64,000 nucleotides of DNA, from contig NC_072892.1 in assembly GCF_027943255.1 (NCBI RefSeq), forward strand, positions 18,437,792-18,501,791. The letters run 5' to 3'. Position numbers and translations under genes: made by a program. This document shows, one piece after another, positions 1 through 10,284 of this stretch. Position 1 is the stretch's first letter, and every line of letters begins with the position of its first letter. Below the pieces are notes generated by a model that was not told the DNA's origin, did no database searches, and saw only the letters and a list, made by a program, of their open reading frames with translations. Source of the stretch: Anastrepha obliqua (lineage: Eukaryota; Arthropoda; Insecta; Diptera; Tephritidae).

Positions 1-149
1 GAATGCTCATTCAAGATACGCTAGGAAATGTCAAGGTGAGCTGCCATGTACTGAAAATTAAACTTTAACTCCTGATGCTTACACTGTATGAACCAACATC
101 ACCATCATTTTTGGCGTAACGGTCCGGGTTGAATTTATAATACAATAAC

Positions 150-310
150 TTCGATCAAGAATCTTGATCCTTTGCAGACATTCTCCAGTTTTTCAGTCCA
201 AAGATCTTGGCGTCGTAATTAACTGTATGAATCCAGGTTTTCCTTGGACGACCACTTTTATAAGGCACATACAACTTGAAAATTGCAATTTGAATTGGTC
301 GAGCCAAGGA
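150..310 (-). pseudogene. LINE ORF2 C-terminal fragment (RTE-like)
   Basis: Read on the minus strand, this stretch contains a GRPRKTW motif followed about 17 residues later by NWR and a short basic tail ending in a stop. That spacing is typical of the extreme C-terminus of RTE-like LINE ORF2 proteins (GRP-x-x-x-W ... W-x-x-x-A-x-D). Nothing upstream on this strand gives a recognisable reverse transcriptase, so it is a small dead remnant at the window edge. The family assignment rests on one motif and is tentative. Confidence 0.4.
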
Positions 311-544
311 GCACCAAGAGATTTGGTGACTCCTAAGCCACTCAGGCTAAAAAGCCCATTGAATCTAGAACTCTGCAAAGAGGTTAAATAGTCAAGTAAG
401 AAAGGAGAGAAGTATCAGAGAGAGAGCTAGGAAAGAATAGGGACAGAGGTGGTTAGTCCTGTGACAATTTTCCAGTTTTTTTTGTAAATCTATAAATATC
501 CTACTTGGGCAGAAAATGGGGTCTGTAACCGAAACTTTCCAATT

Positions 545-1200
545 AGTCTTGCACAGCCATTGTAAGACCAATACTAACATATGCATAGACACTAGTCTGG
601 TGGCCCACAATAGAAAAGAAATACAACCAAACCAAGTTGAACAAAATACAAAGAATAGCGTGTATCTTAACTAAGAGCGCTTAGCACCAGTCCTACTGAA
701 GTGCTCAATGTACTAACTCATCTATTACCATTAGACAAAACAACATTCACTACTTGCAGTGTGGTGAGACTCAGAGACATAGGACGCTGGGCAACAAGAT
801 CTTACGGTCACAGGAAGATCCTTCTACAGGTACCCGCACTGCTCAAACACAAATCAGACTACATAGTCCCCGACCTCAACTTCAAGAATGACTTTACGGT
901 ACGTTTTTCACCGAGAACTACGCTGGCTTCTGTTCGGAGCCGCTCAACATCCTGTCTATGCCAACTTGTTCCAGGCAGAACTACTTGCAATCAGAGAAGC
1001 TATCTTTTCAGACAGTCGAGCAGCTATTGATTCCTTAGATTCCAATTCCATTTCATCCAAGTTAGTTTTACAGTACAGAAAGGAACTAGAATTGCTTGGT
1101 CAAATTACTCTGATACAGGTTCCCGGTCATAGGAATATAGAGGGTAATGAGAAAGCAGACGAGCTAGCAAGGAAAGGTTCGGCAGAATCTATGTTAGAGC
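545..1200 (+). pseudogene. Jockey-like LINE remnant: end of RT and RNase H
   Basis: Three frames together encode the end of a reverse transcriptase and part of an RNase H domain. At 551-660 the frame reads RPILTYA, stop, LVWW, then KLNKIQRIACIL, which is the conserved segment after the RT palm in Jockey-like LINEs. From about 960 comes AELLAIREAIFSDSRAAIDSL and from about 1110 VPGHRNIEGNEKADELARKG, the QA/D and H-D motifs of RNase H. The first RNase H aspartate (TDGS) is not visible, and at least one stop and two frameshifts break the frame. The fragment ends in a TATG/CATG simple repeat near 1205. The element is 5' truncated and inactive. A closely related, longer copy lies at 58.5-60.3 kb. 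Confidence 0.85.
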
Positions 1201-1271
1201 TTATATATGTATGCACAAGTATATGCACGTATGTATGTGTGGAAGCGCTAAAACTTCCAAAGCTAAAATAA

Positions 1272-2714
1272 CTTTATTTATGTTTATTTTAAGCTGTGCC
1301 CTCACAGATGCGTCACGACGCCCAGTTGGAGCCAAATATTAAAATATTGTTCTTCATCAGTCAACCATTCGCGACAGTCATTCAACCAGTGCGCACTAAA
1401 ATGAATTTGTGAGTTTTCGTTGTCCTTAAAACGTCAACAGATATGTGGGTATGTGTGTGTGTGGAAAAAAAATATCTCTTTATATAGCATTGATCATTGA
1501 CGATGGATGACCCGCAAACACCTACATATATACGTGTTGGTGAGCGGGTTGTGTGAGTGTTTAAGGGGAAGCGGGTGGTTAAGGCCACAATTATCACGAG
1601 TATTGGTACGATTCGTACTGTCAATTTCATTCCCATTGAATGCATGCATTTAGAGTACAACTGCACACATGCACGTTTATGCACTTATATGCACCTGAGC
1701 TCGCCAAAAGTGTATTTGGTTTGTATTCTCAATTTTTCGTGTCAAATACGAAATATTTACCAATTTTACACTACAGCGCTTACAGGTAAGTTTTGTTTGT
1801 GGTTTTGTTAAATTTCAGTTGATTTGTCAAATTTCGCGTGTATCCATTATTGACACAACAGTAAATATTCGTTGACGTCCGTTAGCTTTTAATCGTTTTC
1901 CACACTTGTGTTCGCACTTAAATGTATGCAGCTGGTAATTGCGCTACAGGAAAGCGCTGTAAAAGTGAGACAAACTTCTAAATGAGAACTGGTACTATTT
2001 TGGTAGTTTTGAACTGGTTCGGTAGTGACTGCATTTGCAGCAGTTGAAAAGAAGTTAAAAAGGGGTAGAAATGTTCAAATTATGTATGTATAAATGCGAA
2101 AATATTTTTAAATTATTTATTTATTTTTTTATTCAGAAAGAGTGCTATATTTGTCAAGATTTTAGCTCTTAAAGAAATACTTTAATTTTGTTTTGATTAA
2201 TTAATAAAAAATATATAAACCTTTGGAAAATAGCGAAAGGAAGTTGCAGAATGGTAGAGGAAAAAGAAATATTATGAACTCCGCTCTCATAGCTCTAAAT
2301 TCATTGAAAGGCCACCAGTTCGGAAGTCGTGGGCTGCTTAGTGAGTTGCTCCGTGGATTATTCACTTACATACATATATACGCGTACGTACATACAAACG
2401 AGGTAAATATTATGTGTCTATGATACATCGGCTTCTGTTTATCTACGGTAATTGCTTAGCAATAAATATACCGTTATTGATGGTTAGTTAAATTGCCATA
2501 TTTGTTTAGCTTTAATATTTATATTATTTGTAACTGCATAGTAGGCATTCCTGTTATGATTAAATATTTTTGGACATTAAAAGTCAATTTTCATCCACAT
2601 TTATGTTTCATTTCGTGAGTTTTTTTTCTTTGTTTTTTTTGCATTCATCAATTTTTGCTAACGACAGATGTTATAGAAAACGTACCAGAACATGCCACTA
2701 AATTTCGGCGTAGA
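1272..2714. other. No gene seen; AT-rich spacer
   Basis: I see no recognisable protein family, RNA gene or terminal repeats here. The sequence is AT-rich with short TG and TATG runs (for example around 1441-1465 and 2370-2400). The small open frames have no family signature and are treated as chance. Confidence 0.6.
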
Positions 2715-3913
2715 TACGAGATGGGTTCAAAAAGTATCGCGAATTTTGTGTTTTTCCAAAAATTATTTATTTATTCAATAATACCTATTTTGTCCCCTTC
2801 AAAGTAATCCCCATGAGATATTATGCGCTTCTGCCAACGTTGTTTCCAATCTGTGAAGTACTTCAAAAAATCATTTTTTTTATCTTGTTCAGCTCCTCCT
2901 TCGATGCCGTCTTTATCTCGTCAACGTAGCGTAGCGTCGTCCTTTCATGGGTCTCTTCAGTTTCGGGAACAAGAAAAAGTCACAGGGGCCAGATCAGGGG
3001 GGTACGATGGCTGTGGCATGTGTGTGTTGTTTTTGGCCAAAAAGTTCTTTATTGATCGTTTTACCCTGTGGCAAGAACTCAAAATGCACAACGCCCCTGC
3101 AATCGAAGAAAACGGCAAGCAAAACTTTTACATTCGACCGAACTTGGCGCGCTTTTTTCGGTCTGGTTTCGTGCGGCAGCTTCCATTGAAATGATTGAGC
3201 TTTGGTTTCCACGTCATAACCATAAACCCACGATTCGTCACCAGTTATGCACCTCTGAAGCAAATTTGGGTCGTCGCGGACAGAGTCCAACATCTCATTA
3301 TTAATGTTCATGCGATGCGGCTTTTGGTCGAAATTGAGCGGTTTTGGTACGAATTTTGCGGCGACCCGTCTCATGCCCAAATCCTTGAAAAAAATCGAAT
3401 GGCATGAGCCAATTGATATGTCTAAGTCCTCAGCAACTTCTCTAACGGTGATTCGAGGATTGGTCAATACCTTTTTCTTCACTTCATCAATTTATTCGTC
3501 TGTTGTTGAAGTGTTCGGGCGCCTGGCACACTTTTCGTCGTTCACATCTTCTCGGCCTTCTGAGAACATTTTCTACCACCGATAAACGTTGCTTTGGTCC
3601 AAAGTAGCTTCTCCGTATGACACCGCACTGAGTTAACATTCGGAATGCATCCGAGCACCTTATTTCGTTTTTCACTCAAAATTTGATACAGATTCTTTGA
3701 TCCACCTTTTTGAATATGTAAAAATCTAAGACGAGCCGAAACACGTGCAAGCAAAGCAGCTGTCAACAATTAACTGGACATTCAAAATGGCCGAACTCGT
3801 CGCCATGAGTGAGAGATATGAGTACTAACATATCGTCACAAAAAAATCGAAATTCGAATATACGTAACCTGCGAAAATTCAAAATTCTCGATACTTTTTC
3901 AACACACCTCGTA
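2715..3913 (-). mobile_element. mariner element, internally deleted (family B, copy 1)
   Basis: The terminal inverted repeats are visible. The left end reads TACGAGATGGGTTCAAAAAG from 2715 and the right end, reverse-complemented, reads TACGAGGTGTGTTGAAAAAG from 3913. Both are flanked by TA, as expected for mariner. The interior encodes a broken minus-strand transposase. A second copy of the same family lies at 50270-51363 with the same ends. At about 1.2 kb it is slightly shorter than a full mariner (about 1.3 kb) because an internal block including the second catalytic Asp is missing. The next mariner starts only 8 bp after its right end. Confidence 0.9.
2994..3482 (-). pseudogene. mariner transposase fragment (family B, copy 1)
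   Basis: The 162-codon frame shows a second helix-turn-helix region (ITVREVAEDLDISIGS), the first catalytic motif TGDESWVYGYD, and the family's SQWKLP...PKKARQVRSNVKVLL stretch. After the GKTINKE motif the protein changes frame. The DNA continues with a segment that, in another frame, reads FLAKNNT then MPQP and SPDLAP, which is the region just before the third catalytic Asp. About 40 residues carrying the H-H-D-N motif (second catalytic Asp) are therefore gone. More N-terminal sequence is spread over other minus-strand frames up to about 3770, so frameshifts are also present. It cannot make an active transposase. Confidence 0.88.
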
Positions 3914-3921
3914 CTCTTACA

Positions 3922-4751
3922 TACTACTGTGGGCAAAAAGTAAGGTGAATTTATTTGTCAAACTTTGCGGAATTAAAATTTCGCTCTAGTTATTTTTTTC
4001 ATGAGTTGGCAGCACTGTTAATAACATCTGGGCCAACTTTCATGTGAATGTGATTATCAGCAATATATTTACGCTTGTGTTTACCAAACGACCAAGAGTG
4101 CATTTTTCGATTTTTACAATGTCTGATTTGATTGAGCAGAGAAGTGCCATCAAATTTTGTTTGCGGAATGAAATTTCGGCTGCGGAAACGTTTAGCATGT
4201 TGCAGAAGGTATTTGGTGATTCGACCATGTCGCAGAAAAATGTTTATAGGTAAGTGGTACAAAGACTTCAAAGAGGATGCAAAACTTGGAGCGCTCCGGA
4301 CGACCATCGACGTCAACAGATGACCAACACGTCAATGAAGTGAAGGAGTTAGTGCTCAAAAATCGTCGGTTGACTGTTAAAGGCCTTACTGACATGATCG
4401 GAATATCAGAAGGATCTGTGAAAACCATTTTGAAAGACCATTTGGGCCTACGAAAGCCGTATTCGCCTGATTTGGCTCCGTGTGACTTCTGGCTATTCCA
4501 AAAATTCAAGAGACCACTCCGGGGAACGCGTTTCGAGTCGATTGAGGAGATAAAAGCTGAATCGAAGAAGGTGCTGATGGCTATACCGGAAATGGACTAT
4601 TTGGCATGTTTCGGGGATTGGAAAAATTGATTGCATAAGTGTATTTCATCGAGAGGGGATTATTTTGAAGGAGATGAAATTGATTTACAAGAATAAATAA
4701 AGATTTTTCATTTTACAACCAAATTCACCTTACTTTTTGCCCACAATAGTA
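3922..4751 (+). mobile_element. mariner element, internally deleted
   Basis: The ends read TACTACTGTGGGCAAAAAG at 3922 and, reverse-complemented from 4751, TACTATTGTGGGCAAAAAG, an almost perfect inverted repeat bounded by TA. At about 830 bp it lacks roughly a third of a normal mariner. The N-terminal transposase part (from about 4119: SDLIEQRSAIKFCLRNE) is followed after a frame change by a helix-turn-helix (about 4277-4460). The frame then jumps from DHLGLRK directly to PYSPDLAPCDFWLF. The deleted block therefore removed both of the first two catalytic aspartates but kept the third. It is a non-autonomous derivative. Confidence 0.9.
4277..4630 (+). pseudogene. mariner transposase with deleted catalytic core
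   Basis: This 117-codon frame joins the second helix-turn-helix (VNEVKELVLKNRRLTVKGLT, then MIGISEGSVKTIL) straight to the C-terminal catalytic end (SPDLAPCDFWLFQKFKRPLRG) and the family's terminal W-K motif (FGDWKN). A full mariner transposase has about 150 more residues at the junction, including the TGDE and HHDNA motifs. The residues just upstream (4119-4260) hold the first helix-turn-helix in another frame. The reading frame is a deletion product, not a working gene. Confidence 0.85.
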
Positions 4752-5626
4752 CATGCAAATAAGCACACTGAAAATGCTACAACAAAACTATTACTTGTGT
4801 CAAAAATTTTTATTAAAATATTTATGCGTATTATTGTGTATCAGATGTGTTGTCTGATGAAAATTAGAACGGGTGTTGTAAATTCTGGTGTTGTCACTCG
4901 AATACTTTTCAAATTAGAATTATGCATTTCCGAGCTACTTAAAAATGCATAAAAAATTGCTGCTGAGGTTGTTTTCCGTACATGAGGCGACAGGGCTTTT
5001 CCTTCCAGATGGAAGGACTTTATGCCTATGTACTTATATATGTTATACGATTACAGGCATTTACATATTTACATATGTGCGCATATTTTAAAGCTGCTGC
5101 CGTACGCAGTTATTGCAAATACATTTTACTGTAGTAAAATTATTTTTCGCTATTGAGAACAGCAAAAAGTCTTGGCACTTACATAGATTTAAGCAAATCA
5201 CACTTGGCAGACCGAAAGAGATAAAACAGCTACCTAATCATAGCGTTTTTGATGGGATTTAGAGTTGTCATAAGAATATTGCTGAACGAACAAGTTGCAA
5301 AGTGCTTTCACATTTCTGGTAGTGCCACGTTTACACACAAGCTGAATATCTGTGTGAAGCTCACGTTTATATGCGCGTATGTAGACATGCACAGGATAGT
5401 CCAAACCCAGGTGTAGCTTGAGTCATATTTTCTATATTATTGATAGATTTTATCTTGTTCCAAGTTTGACATTGAATGAAACACGTTTGAGGACAATACT
5501 AAATTAATTTTAAAACGCAGTGTTGTGTTCCTCAAACTTTACGTTTCTTAAAATGAAGTTTGTGACAAGGCGCATTCTCATCCTTGCGGCTCTGGGATTG
5601 GACGTGACTGTCGAGAAACTAGTGCA
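4752..5626. other. No gene seen; AT-rich spacer
   Basis: No family motifs, terminal repeats or RNA-like structures were found. The stretch has scattered TATG-type microsatellite seeds (around 5035-5085) and otherwise unremarkable AT-rich sequence. Confidence 0.55.
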
Positions 5627-5731
5627 TACGCAGAGAGCGAGAGAGAGAGCGAAAGAGATAGAGAGATGGAGAAAGAGATGGAAAGAAAGGGGGAGAGAGA
5701 GGGAGATAGGGAGAGAGAGAGAGAGTGAAAA
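5627..5731. repeat. GA-rich microsatellite
   Basis: About 100 bp of near-pure purine (GA/GAAA/GGGA) repeat. Both strands give long open frames rich in Arg/Glu or Ser/Leu, which are composition artefacts. A 25-bp sequence just before it (5596-5620, TTGGACGTGACTGTCGAGAA) recurs at 6772-6791 with one change, so the repeat may belong to a longer dispersed element. Confidence 0.85.
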
Positions 5732-5839
5732 TGAGAAGATGAATTGATGAAACATGCCGTCAGTGAAGGTACCAAAACTATCACTAAATATATTGTAACA
5801 GCTCCAGATAATTTTTCCCCTAAAATAATGGTATATAAA

Positions 5840-6080
5840 TATAAAGGGTGGCGCAAAATTGATCGGGTGGCGCAAAATTAACCATTCAACTTTTTACTAA
5901 AAACAAAAAATTATTTTGAATGACGGAAATCTTTATTTTGACCCTTACGTGCTCCATTGCTTGTCTGTTTGTATGCTGCAGCTGTCTAGCTCACAAGTGT
6001 CAAATATGATTGCCGTAGGACGATATTTGCAAATATTATAAATCTTTCCATAATTGATTAATTTTGCGCCACCTGTTATA
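5840..6080. mobile_element. Short MITE with GGTGGCGCAAAATT ends
   Basis: The left end reads TATAAAGGGTGGCGCAAAAT from 5840. The right end, reverse-complemented from 6080, reads TATAACAGGTGGCGCAAAAT. The 241-bp interior has no coding capacity. The left terminal motif GGGTGGCGCAAAATT is present twice in tandem (5846-5860 and 5865-5879), so one end is duplicated. TA-bounded ends suggest a Tc1/mariner-type MITE, but no partner transposase was seen in this window. Confidence 0.75.
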
Positions 6081-6541
6081 ACAAAAAAAATATATATTTT
6101 TTAAATTATTTCACGAGGCGATTTTTACTGTTGCGGCTGTGAGTTGTTTTTTTTTTTTTTTTGTAGGGTGAGGTGGGTGGGTCAAAATGCCTTCGCACTT
6201 ACAGCGACCGTCGTCAACTGCGCCGAATGGTGTAGCCACTGAAACAATCCCTCCTCCTCTTCTCTGGAGACTCTCTCCCAGGAACTACCTTGCATTAGTT
6301 CGAGAAGGCCCAGAATGGTGTCCATTAAATGAACCAATACTATTCACCCACGTCTGGGTCCACCATATTTGTAGCCAGCTTCATGCTATAGGCTCGTCTT
6401 CTAATGTCTCTGTGTCGTCATACCAGTGCTATGTGGGACATGCTCTCAGGTTTCTCTCACATGAGCGTATGGATGTTATACGCTATCGAGGTTTCTTTTG
6501 CACACATGTGAGCACATGACTCGACCGTCTGTGATTTGTCA
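6081..6541. other. No gene seen
   Basis: Contains a T-rich run near 6148-6163 and a 110-codon plus-strand frame at 6187-6519 with no family motif that I recognise. The frame is not preceded by a promoter-like sequence and is not supported as a gene. Confidence 0.45.
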
Positions 6542-6755
6542 TCAGTTCGTAGACAGTCCAACTTTTATCGAGGGCTGATGTGTTTTTCTCTGCGTTTTGC
6601 GCTGCCACTCCGCGCATTGCAGGTGCAGCATTAGCCTCTTTGCAAAGCTTTTAACTGCATTCCAACAGTTTTTTGATGCACGCATGTTATTGATGAAGCT
6701 GTCTGGGCTCAGCTGTTCTCCCAAGACTATTTCAAGCGTTCGGCGTTCTTCATTG
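6542..6755 (-). pseudogene. LINE ORF2 C-terminal tail (R1/LOA-like)
   Basis: On the minus strand the frame reads NEERRTLEIVLGEQLSPDS, then FINNMRASKNCWNAVKSFAKR and ends in a run of Gln/Arg/Lys before a stop. This pattern (ER-x-x-LE ... G-x-x-L-x-PD-x-x-x-x-x-M ... W-N/D-A/G-x-x-x-F) is the region after the zinc knuckle at the end of R1/LOA-type LINE ORF2 proteins. A second example of the same tail, in a different copy, lies at 20770-20940. Only about 65 codons remain, so it is a short dead fragment. Confidence 0.65.
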
Positions 6756-6959
6756 AAGCGGCTGTGAGTTTGGACGTAACTGTCGAGAAACTAGAGACAG
6801 AGGCAGTCGGTTCTACGTAACCGGAACGACCAGGATTTATATCCGGCCAAGGACTGTCACTTCAGCAGCATTCACAGTATATGTATTGAGATTGTTTATG
6901 CTGCTTTAACAATAACAGAGAAAGAGAGAGTGGAGATTTGGGGTGAATTGGATCTTGTC

Positions 6960-7725
6960 ATTGTCTCTCCTAAAACTAGTGTGTGCTTTTCAAAAATCTT
7001 AGAATATCCCTGATTTCTGCAGAACTGAGTTCTTCCGATTCATAAAAAAAATTGCCTACCTAAAATAGTTAAGCTACGTCTAGATAGAGCAGGGCAATGA
7101 AAGAGAAAGTGCGAGATCGTCTCTTCCCTAGCCCTCATCTAGACAGCTTCTGCCGAAGTCATGTGTTTGCACGCCCAAACTCTGATTACCTATTATAACT
7201 GAGATCAGTGTGCCCAGACTGTGCTTATTTTGGCTTAGCAAAGATTCTGTGCGTCTATCATTGAGAGGCGGCCACAATTGTAGACCGATTCTGTAGGTGT
7301 TTCATTACACCATCTTTCATTCGCTGTTCTTACGATTTACTCAAGGATAGAAGAAGAAAGTAGCTTACACGTCTGTAAGGGTATGTTTATGGCATTATGC
7401 GTGTATGCTTCAGTGAGCTTGGCGTCAAGTCTCGCTAGTTCATCGGCTCTGCAGTTACCCTCAATGTTCCAATGGCGAGGAACCCATATTACCTTTAGTT
7501 GAAATGACTCAGACAGCTCGCTCAAAGGTTTGCGACATTTCGTGGAAGGTTGTCCACTGCTTTGTGAGTGATTTTACCGCCACGTGACTATCCGTGAAGA
7601 TTTAGATATCATTTCTAGGTATAGCTTCACACTGTACCAGTGGGGCGGCTATCATTATTGACATCAGTTCAGTCTGAAAGACACTACAGTAGTCGGGGAG
7701 TCATAAACGGAAGGAGATCCCCAGA
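6960..7725 (-). pseudogene. Jockey-like LINE remnant: RNase H and C-terminal region
   Basis: Minus-strand frames give the RNase H motif FTDSHVAVKSL (about 7580-7610) and then VIWVPRHWNIEGNCRADELA (7440-7500), the H and D motifs of LINE RNase H. Further downstream (7100-7240) fragments of the C-terminal zinc-knuckle region appear in shifted frames, ending with a hydrophobic HFLFHCPALSRRSL-like stretch. Several stops and frameshifts separate them. It is truncated upstream, inactive, and followed by the 3' UTR-like sequence around 6900. Directly upstream on the same strand is the 3' end of a different LINE (7745-8232), so this piece was either hit by it or lies beside it. Confidence 0.75.
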
Positions 7726-7744
7726 TGCAGAACACAAAATAACT

Positions 7745-8232
7745 TAACAATAATAATAATAAAATATAAAAAAATAAAGAATAAAAATACGGTTTCCTAG
7801 TTGGAAAAAAAGGTAGATTAAGAAGGCAAATAATATATTACAAAATGAATTATCAGGGAATAAAGAGAACAGTTTACTTCCCTAATTCCATGCAATCAAA
7901 CATTTTTAAGATAATCATGGACTTGGTCCTTGTAGTTGAGTGTGTTAAGTTCAGTCTTCGCAATGCCTGGTAATGAGTTCCATACTTCAACAGCGTAAAT
8001 GAAAAGAAGTCTAGATGACTTCAGGTAATTAAATTTTGGAACAATGAAACTGTTCTGGCTCCGAGAGCTTGCTGGTATTAACTCTCTAACAGATAGGCAA
8101 GTAATTTGAATATAGAAAGTTTGCTCATAAATATGCAAATCCTGCTACACTGTATCTTTGGTCGCCACACAGAGAGGCTCATATCTACCAATCCCATGTA
8201 CATAACGCGTAGCATTATTAAATGCCATATTA
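7745..8232 (-). pseudogene. CR1/Jockey-group LINE 3' end
   Basis: The minus-strand frame from 8232 reads LNMAFNNATRYVHGIGRYEP and then, after one stop, continues to 7896 with VPKFNYLKSSRLLFIYAVEV and WNSLP. This is the conserved end of LINE reverse-transcriptase ORFs in which VWNSLP marks the last domain. The 3' UTR runs to about 7745 and ends in an ATT/ATTATT tail, as in CR1-group elements. The element is strongly 5' truncated, exactly where the plus-strand RTE-like LINE at 8233 begins. It has one in-frame stop and no catalytic palm. Confidence 0.72.
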
Positions 8233-9190
8233 AGTTTGTGTTAAGATATTACGCAGGCGTAAGGCAAAGTTGTCCCCTGTCGCCCCTTCTCTTTGCCATC
8301 GTACTTGATTACGTCATGAGCCAACTGACCCTGCACAAAAAAGGGATCGTATGGAGTTTCACCAGACATTTTGAGGACCTGGACTTCGCCGATGACATCA
8401 GCCTCCTCTCTTACAAACTCTCTGACATGCAAGTGAAGGCGGACAAACTAGTCGCACTGGCACGCACTGTCGGACTGGAGGTCAACATCGCCAAGACCAA
8501 TGCCCTGAGAGTTAACCACAATAACGCAAGACAGATATTGGTTGACAGATGCCCGGTGGAATTCGTTGAAAGCTTCTGCTACCTCGGCTGCATCATCACG
8601 GCAGATAGTGGAGCAGATGAAGTTGTTAACTGCAGGCTGAACAAAGCGGGCGAATGCATACGGTATGGAGGAGTTCGCAAATATCCAGGCGCACTAAACT
8701 ACGAATATTCGGCTCATACGTGAAGTCCGTGTTGTTGTACGGAAGCGAAACATGGCTGGTCTCTTACACCATCACATAGAGACTACAATCCTTCATCAAC
8801 AAATGCCTTCGCATCATCTGCAGAATATTCTGGCCAAACACCATCAGTAACGACGCACTGTGGAGATTAACGAACGAACGAACGAGGAACCCATCCTTAG
8901 GCAAATCAAATGCAGAAAGTGGCGAAGGATAGATCACACATTGAGTAAACCACCAGACAGCATCACGAGAATGGCACGGGACTGGAACTCGAAAGGGAGC
9001 AGAGGTCCCGGTCGGCCAAAAAACACTTGGAGAAAGTCGTTGCTGCGCGAACTAGCAGATGCCGACAGCTCATGGGACGGTGCAAAGACAACAGCACAGA
9101 ACCGTGTACGATGGAAATGTCTTGTCGAGGCCCTATGTTCCCGAGAGGAGTGAACAAGGAAAACTAAAGATATTGAATCCATTTTAAAAA
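8233..9190 (+). pseudogene. RTE-like LINE, 5' truncated
   Basis: The frame starts inside the reverse transcriptase at GVRQSCPLSPLLFAIVLDYV, reaches the catalytic LDFADDISLLS box (about 8390) and continues with VGLEVNIAKTNALR and FCYLGCIIT to about 8720. After frameshifts it resumes with SFINKCLR, RIFWPNTISNDALWR and, in the 8860-9153 frame, IKCRKWRRIDHTLSKPP, GPGRPKNTWRKSL and NRVRWKCLVEALCSREE followed by the stop. The FADD box retains both catalytic Asp residues, but everything upstream (endonuclease, RT fingers) is missing and three frameshifts are needed to join the pieces. A short A-rich tail follows near 9187. Its last 50 bp (9115-9165) are shared with the SINE-like copies elsewhere in the window. 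Confidence 0.85.
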
Positions 9191-9889
9191 TAAAAAAAAA
9201 ATGTGCTATGCGTATCCATTGCAGTAGTTTTTTATGTGTTTATATACCTTTAATGTTTATTCCTTAATGCGGACCACCCTGTACCTATATTTGTGAGCAC
9301 ATTAAAGCAAGACGGGTATTCATGAATGAAATGAACTGAACTAAGTTAATGCACATTGGGTGGTGGCACAAGTCTTACATTTTGATTATATTTTTTGCAC
9401 CCCGCACACGTTCGCATTTATATAATAAAAAACAACTACTACGCATGGCACATGTCGAGGTTGGCAGTGTATTCTGGTAAGAAGATATTTCTGTTTAAAT
9501 GGAATTGTATAGGAAAACTTGAAAAATATGTTAATAGTATAAAATTGGTTAATAAAAAAGGTGGTGAAGTGCCGTGAAGCATTAGTGAATGTCAACAGAA
9601 AATGTGGTAAGTGAATAAAATAGCGCAATTTGTGGAAGGGAAGTGCAAGAAGGGTTGGAACGCTTCGGGTTTAACCCTACATTTAATGGGTAAAAACACA
9701 AGCGCATGGTAATAATTTCAAACATAATAATTTTTTTAGAGGTTAAGTTAACTATGCACTCTTATGTGGCATGGTTAGGAATCGGTGGATGAATGAATTT
9801 TAGCTGCAACCAAAGTCTAACAACTACATTTGCTTTTACTTCGCAACAATTTTTCTTTTTTCAATACAATACAAAAATCGGGCTGTTAA
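9191..9889. other. No gene seen; AT-rich spacer
   Basis: No recognisable domains or terminal repeats. The small frames here lack any family signature. The interval ends at the TTAA that precedes the transposon starting at 9890. Confidence 0.5.
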
Positions 9890-10284
9890 GGGGTATGGTA
9901 CAGTTAGAATTAAAAAAAAATCGATTTTTTTTATTTTTTCTTCTTAAGGTACATATATTGAAGAATACACACAGAAGCTTTAATATCGTTCCGGTGGATA
10001 TTTTCGAATTTACACGCAAATTTGAAAAGTGCTTGAAAGTATAAGGCCGGAGCGGCTGCGTTTACCTGGAATGCCGTCCCTTTTATGCACCTGCCTATTG
10101 TAAATGTTACCTTGTAATGTATTTAGATGCGTAAAGCAGCAGTGTGCTATTGTCTTTTTTATACTTGAAAGGTAAATTTTTTAATTTTCTCTCCCCAAAC
10201 TAGAAAATATTTGAGAGTGGTAGTGGCAACTAAGCCAAGCAGTAAACTTGTGAGTTCGTTCATATTATTTTATATAATTTTTTC

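Noticed and set aside
2823..3585. Several plus-strand frames
   Set aside because: They are antisense to the mariner transposase of family B.
5510..5875. Ser/Leu-rich and Arg/Glu-rich open frames
   Set aside because: They are translations of a GA microsatellite.
6187..6519. 110-codon plus-strand frame as a gene
   Set aside because: No recognised domain, no splice or promoter context, and codon content looks random.
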